A stretch of DNA of 7,448 nt from Treponema sp. (GTDB lineage: Bacteria > Spirochaetota > Spirochaetia > Treponematales > Breznakiellaceae). The stretch is taken from NCBI GenBank assembly GCA_031258505.1, contig JAIRMT010000191.1, positions 1 through 7,448 on the forward strand, read 5' to 3'. Both the position numbers and the translations under genes were made by a program. This document shows positions 5,049 through 7,448 of the stretch, piece after piece (positions within the stretch are counted from its first letter, which is position 1; each line of letters opens with the position of its first letter). Under the pieces are notes generated by a model. The model did no database searches and had not been told where the DNA came from. It saw only the letters and a list, made by a program, of their open reading frames with translations.

Positions 5049-6638
5049 TCACTCTTGCCCGCTAACGACGGTTCCGCCAAATAGACGAATGACTCGCGCC
5101 ACTTGGGGTATCTCAGCCGCCTGTTGCGGCGCGGTCTGAGCCGGCGCGAATGGGCGCGGTATGCCGGCCTGTTCACGCGGCGCTGGCGGTGTCAGAGACC
5201 CTGACGCCTGCGCTGTTGAGAGGCGCATTGCCTTCGCTTGTGTCGCAGCATAAGGCGACTGACTTATCGGCGCTTGCGCGCGCGGCGCATAAGGCGGCGG
5301 CGTCTCTCTCGTAATCTCGCCGTTAGCCATAGGGTTATTAGCGGCGGCTCTCGCGGCCACAATGCGCTTGAAGCCCTCGCTTAAGGAGGGCCGGTCAGGG
5401 ACTTCCCGCATAGCGCTTCCCGCTGCCGCAACCGGCGCGTTATACGATGACTGAGGCGCGTTGATTCTGGCCTGTGCGGGACTGGACAAAACGCCTGTCC
5501 CAAGAATCTGCTGAAGACCAGCAACGGCTATACCCAGATCGCGGGGAGAAATCCACCGATCAAGCCAGCAGAGCTTTGATACCACTGTTTCAAGATCAAA
5601 ACGCGGCGATATGGAATAGCGAATATCACGGTACAGACCAAGCAGGAGTTCCAGCGCGTGTTCAAGCCGGCCCGTGTCCAGCCGCTCAAGCGTCAGCGTT
5701 GAAAAACGCTCCGGGCTGTATTCAAGCAGAGAATCGCGGGTAACGCCAGCTTTGATGAAGAGCAGGCTCCGGTAGTAGCCGGCAAGGTCAATGATGAACT
5801 GCTCAACCGCCACACCAGCGCTGAGGGTTTCGTCAACCAAAAGTAGGGCGCGGGCAGTGTCGTTCTGTACGCAGGCTTCGGCAAGGGCGTTGAGCGTATC
5901 AAGGCCGATAAGCCCCAGCTTTTCGCGGATCAGGCTGGCGCGAATGTTCCCGTCCGAAAACGACGCCACTTGGTCAAACAGGGTATAGGCGTCGCGCAGG
6001 CTACCGGTTGATTCCCGCGCAACCCAGAAAAGCGCCTCTTCCTCAGCCTGTATGCCCAGTTCCACGCAGGTATCGCGCAGTATGCCCGCAATGGTTTCAA
6101 TGGGAATGAGCCGAAAGGCGAACTGCTGACACCGGCTTTTGATGGTAGCCGGAACCTTGTGCAGTTCTGTTGTAGCAAAGATAAACACAATGTAGGGCGG
6201 CGGTTCCTCAATGGTCTTGAGCAGGGCGTTGAAGGCGCTGTTTGAAAGCATGTGTACTTCGTCAATGATGTAAACCTTGTAACGACCAGCATTAGGCGGA
6301 AACAATACCTCATCCTTGATTGCCCGCACATCGTTCACGCCTGTGTTGGATGCGCCGTCAATCTCGATGATATCAAGGCTGGCGCCGCGCGCGATTTCAA
6401 GACAACTCGGACAGACTCCGCAGGGCGCGGCTGTGGGCCCTTTCTCGCAGTTGAGCGAGCGGGCAAGGATACGCGCCGCGCTGGTTTTGCCGCAGCCCCG
6501 CGGTCCGGAAAACAGATAAGCGTGAGCAATCTGTTTGCTTTCAATGGAACTCTTGAGTGTAGCGACAACGAATTCCTGACCAGCCATTTCATCGAATGTT
6601 TTGGGACGCCGCCTAGTAGCGGTTACTTCATAAGCCAT
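5049..6638 (-). CDS. dnaX: DNA polymerase III subunit gamma/tau (DnaX)
   Basis: DnaX is the ATPase motor of the clamp loader that places the beta clamp on DNA at the replication fork. The 529 residues start MAYEVTATRRRPKTFDEMAGQ. Walker A is GPRGCGKT (45-52), the zinc module uses Cys64, 73, 76 and 79, Walker B is IIDEVHML (124-131), sensor 1 is FATTE (154-158) and the SRC arginine-finger motif is at 168-170. After the AAA+ collar the tail from about 385 to 510 is low-complexity Ala/Pro/Gln, ending in VARVIRLFGGTVV, an end seen in many DnaX proteins. It is shorter than E. coli tau (643). I see no slippery A-run of the kind that gives gamma by frameshifting. An upstream in-frame start at 6809 would translate the SRP RNA gene and is wrong. 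Only a poorly spaced GGAG precedes the ATG. It lies 30 bases after the SRP RNA terminator. Confidence 0.96.
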   Translation of the reverse strand: MAYEVTATRRRPKTFDEMAGQEFVVATLKSSIESKQIAHAYLFSGPRGCGKTSAARILARSLNCEKGPTAAPCGVCPSCLEIARGASLDIIEIDGASNTGVNDVRAIKDEVLFPPNAGRYKVYIIDEVHMLSNSAFNALLKTIEEPPPYIVFIFATTELHKVPATIKSRCQQFAFRLIPIETIAGILRDTCVELGIQAEEEALFWVARESTGSLRDAYTLFDQVASFSDGNIRASLIREKLGLIGLDTLNALAEACVQNDTARALLLVDETLSAGVAVEQFIIDLAGYYRSLLFIKAGVTRDSLLEYSPERFSTLTLERLDTGRLEHALELLLGLYRDIRYSISPRFDLETVVSKLCWLDRWISPRDLGIAVAGLQQILGTGVLSSPAQARINAPQSSYNAPVAAAGSAMREVPDRPSLSEGFKRIVAARAAANNPMANGEITRETPPPYAPRAQAPISQSPYAATQAKAMRLSTAQASGSLTPPAPREQAGIPRPFAPAQTAPQQAAEIPQVARVIRLFGGTVVSGQE

Positions 6639-6644
6639 GATTCC

Positions 6645-6650
6645 AGTATA
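6645..6650 (-). promoter_or_regulatory. Candidate -10 element for dnaX (TATACT)
   Basis: TATACT lies exactly six bases before the dnaX ATG on the minus strand, placing a start at or next to the A of the start codon. It is downstream of the SRP RNA terminator, so it could give dnaX its own, leaderless transcript. No good -35 is seen at normal spacing; the U-tract of the terminator lies there instead. Confidence 0.35.
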
Positions 6651-6667
6651 CTCCGCCTTGCGCGAAC

Positions 6668-6688
6668 AAAAAACCCCGTAATCAGGGG
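6668..6688 (-). terminator. Intrinsic terminator of the SRP RNA gene
   Basis: On the minus strand CCCC (6688-6685) pairs with GGGG (6677-6674) around a seven-base loop UGAUUAC, followed at once by six T residues (6673-6668). This is a compact intrinsic terminator at the 3' end of the SRP RNA. Its stem uses the same bases as the closing helix of the RNA, so it can only form when that helix is open. Read-through would enter dnaX. Confidence 0.7.
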
Positions 6689-6813
6689 CAGGTCGCAAGA
6701 CCCGAAGGCCATGAAACCTGCGCCACGGCGCAACAGGCTTCCACTTACCGTTGCTTCCTTCCGAACCTGGCGGGGTTAGGCGGCGCTTGCTCGCATGGTT
6801 CCTGATCACAGGG
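6674..6813 (-). ncRNA. ffs: Signal recognition particle RNA (4.5S, small bacterial type)
   Basis: The RNA scaffold of SRP, which binds Ffh and directs nascent membrane proteins to FtsY and the translocon. The Ffh-binding domain IV is unmistakable: CCAGG (6770-6766), UUC, the GGAA tetraloop (6762-6759), GGA and AGCA (6755-6752), giving the conserved CAGG/AGCA symmetric loop, flanked by CCCCG and ACGGUA. Pairing CCAUG (6798-6794) with CAUGG (6713-6709) and a 13-bp closing helix (6813-6801 with 6686-6674, two G-U pairs) complete a long hairpin. Two further small hairpins (6737-6717 and 6702-6691) sit on the 3' side. No Alu-type domain is evident. The 5' end fits the promoter, which predicts a start near 6814; the mature 3' end may be shorter than given here. 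Location upstream of dnaX matches many bacteria. Confidence 0.93.
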
Positions 6814-6820
6814 CAATTCT

Positions 6821-6849
6821 ATCATAACAAACATAAGCATAAGTGTCAA
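6821..6849 (-). promoter_or_regulatory. Strong sigma70-type promoter of the SRP RNA gene
   Basis: On the minus strand TTGACA (6849-6844) is a perfect -35, followed after exactly 17 bases by TATGAT (6826-6821), five of six matches to the -10 consensus. The predicted start, seven bases further on near 6814, coincides with the 5' edge of the SRP RNA closing helix. Such strength fits a stable RNA. Confidence 0.88.
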
Positions 6850-6888
6850 GGCTTCGTCTTCACCATTTAAGGACAAACGCATAGAAAC

Positions 6889-6972
6889 TCAGCCGATGTG
6901 GACGCTATGGCGGACATACGGCGCCACACACAACAGACACAACGCTATGTCGAGTAATGCGGCTAATGTCAT
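6889..6972 (-). CDS. Possible 27-residue hydrophobic peptide
   Basis: An ATG-to-TGA frame encodes MTLAALLDIALCLLCVAPY followed by a short basic/histidine tail. The first 19 residues could span a membrane. Its ATG overlaps the TGA stop of the frame at 6969-7109 in an ATGA junction, the usual sign of translational coupling. There is no clear binding site of its own and I recognise no family. It may equally be chance. Confidence 0.2.
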   Translation of the reverse strand: MTLAALLDIALCLLCVAPYVRHSVHIG

Positions 6973-7109
6973 GAGCGCCTCAATTCATCAATGATATACT
7001 TGGGAAACATAATACCCGCAAAGCGCAGAACGCCTCTCAAGAGCAGACTATTACCATGCAGCTCATCCAATAAACCAGCGCCTGCATCTTCTTCATAATA
7101 ATAGTCTGC
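6969..7109 (-). other. Gene-like reading frame without a clear start
   Basis: A minus-strand frame open from 7109 to a TGA at 6971-6969 would encode 46 residues of ordinary, protein-like composition. It opens with an acidic/tyrosine stretch and then LLDELHGNSLLLRGVLRFAG, ending in a basic RRS. No ATG lies near the front; the only plausible start is TTG at 7070, giving 33 residues. The upstream half overlaps the inverted repeat. It could be the tail of a decayed gene, a small coupled ORF with the next one, or accidental. Confidence 0.25.
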
Positions 7110-7110
7110 T
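7042..7110. repeat. Nested inverted repeat
   Basis: AGCAGACTATTA (7042-7053) is perfectly repeated in inverse as TAATAGTCTGCT (7099-7110). Inside these arms ATGCAG (7056-7061) and CTGCAT (7082-7087) form a second perfect inverted pair around a 20-base loop. The whole could fold as one 69-base stem-loop with an asymmetric internal loop. It lies nine bases after the stop of the DUF4097-type gene in its direction of transcription, but no T-run follows, so it is not a classical terminator. Confidence 0.75.
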
Positions 7111-7118
7111 TATGCCGT

Positions 7119-7448
7119 TTATGGCCGTATTACCTTTACGAATCCTGAAGAAGAATCCAGAGTGAGCGTATGTTCAGGGGCTGTTCCAATGGTTTCTGTA
7201 ACTTTTATAGGTCGCCTCGCGGATACGCTTGTTCCATTGAAGAGACCAGAACTCATTTCCATATCCAGCGTACAGGAAACATTTTCATCGATTTCCAGAT
7301 TAAGAAAGCCGCTGCCCATAAAAACAGATATATCGCCCTTCATATCAGCCACTCCCAGATTAAGAAAGCCGGAGCTAATATCAAACACTCCTTCCCCGCT
7401 AAAATCTTTCACTATTGCAGAGCCGCTTTCAACATGTATATCCAATTC
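7119..7448 (-). CDS. DUF4097-type beta-repeat protein, C-terminal part
   Basis: The last 109 residues of a minus-strand gene that continues past the right edge; the first whole codon is 7448-7446 and the true start is outside. The sequence is a run of short beta-strand repeats spaced by about 20 residues, with turns marked SSGFLNL, GSGFLNL, SSGLFNG and SSSGFVKV. This is the pattern of DUF4097 (putative adhesin) domains, predicted right-handed beta-helix-like folds often found with PspC- or LiaF-type envelope-stress proteins; their molecular role is unknown. No signal peptide or membrane segment can be judged from this part. It is the first minus-strand gene before the SRP RNA and is separated from it by about 300 bases. 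Confidence 0.7.
   Translation of the reverse strand, partial: ELDIHVESGSAIVKDFSGEGVFDISSGFLNLGVADMKGDISVFMGSGFLNLEIDENVSCTLDMEMSSGLFNGTSVSARRPIKVTETIGTAPEHTLTLDSSSGFVKVIRP

Larger units (their letters stand above)
6850..7118. other. Region without a convincing gene
   Basis: About 270 bases separate the SRP RNA promoter from the DUF4097-type gene. They contain a nested inverted repeat (7042-7110) and two small minus-strand frames (6969-7109 and 6889-6972), listed separately. No tRNA, no T-run terminator for the upstream minus-strand gene and no plus-strand gene with a binding site was found. Confidence 0.6.

Noticed and set aside
5002..5052. Longer EbfC starting at GTG 5052 (MMSYIRN...)
   Set aside because: It would read across the strong AAGGAG site, and the family starts at the MNINPFDILK region.
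6639..6809. 57-residue N-terminal extension of dnaX in the same open frame
   Set aside because: The extension translates the SRP RNA gene, including domain IV and the terminator; homologous DnaX proteins begin at MAYEV.

Overview
The window looks like chromosomal DNA of a spirochaete, most likely a Treponema-type organism of moderate GC. The evidence is indirect: the DnaX N-terminus and AAA+ core read like treponemal DnaX as I remember it, MurA carries the Cys-to-Asp active-site change known from Borrelia (also mycobacteria and chlamydiae), and the minus-strand order is SRP RNA, dnaX, ebfC, recR. No 16S or other phylogenetic marker is present, so the genus is an inference.

Left part (1-904): four copies of a 42-bp tandem repeat, then a complete nitroreductase-family gene with a good ribosome binding site. 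Middle part (905-2789): an accessory island. A near-consensus promoter precedes a small cysteine-containing ORF. It is followed by the wreck of a type III restriction-modification locus: a mod gene cut off after about 226 residues, an AT-rich gene for a DUF3791-like protein, and a res gene cut off after about 60 residues. The mod fragment changes from chromosome-like to AT-rich composition part way through. An A7 tract at its breakpoint sets whether its frame stays separate from the downstream ORF.

Right part (2790-6849): housekeeping genes. murA on the plus strand (peptidoglycan precursor synthesis, predicted fosfomycin-insensitive) converges on recR. On the minus strand a strong sigma70-type promoter (TTGACA-17-TATGAT) drives the SRP RNA, followed by an intrinsic terminator and then dnaX (replicative clamp-loader subunit), ebfC/ybaB (nucleoid-associated protein) and recR (recombinational repair). 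recR overlaps ebfC by four bases and starts with GTG. This ffs-dnaX-ebfC-recR order is widespread in bacteria.

Far right (6850-7448): roughly 270 bases with no convincing gene. They hold a nested inverted repeat and two small overlapping minus-strand reading frames. The C-terminal end of a DUF4097-type beta-repeat protein runs off the window edge.

The points most worth a second look are the decayed type III locus with its embedded DUF3791-like gene and A7 frame switch, the MurA Cys-to-Asp change, matching -10-like elements exactly six bases before the murA and dnaX start codons (possible leaderless mRNAs), and the SRP RNA whose closing helix competes with its own terminator.
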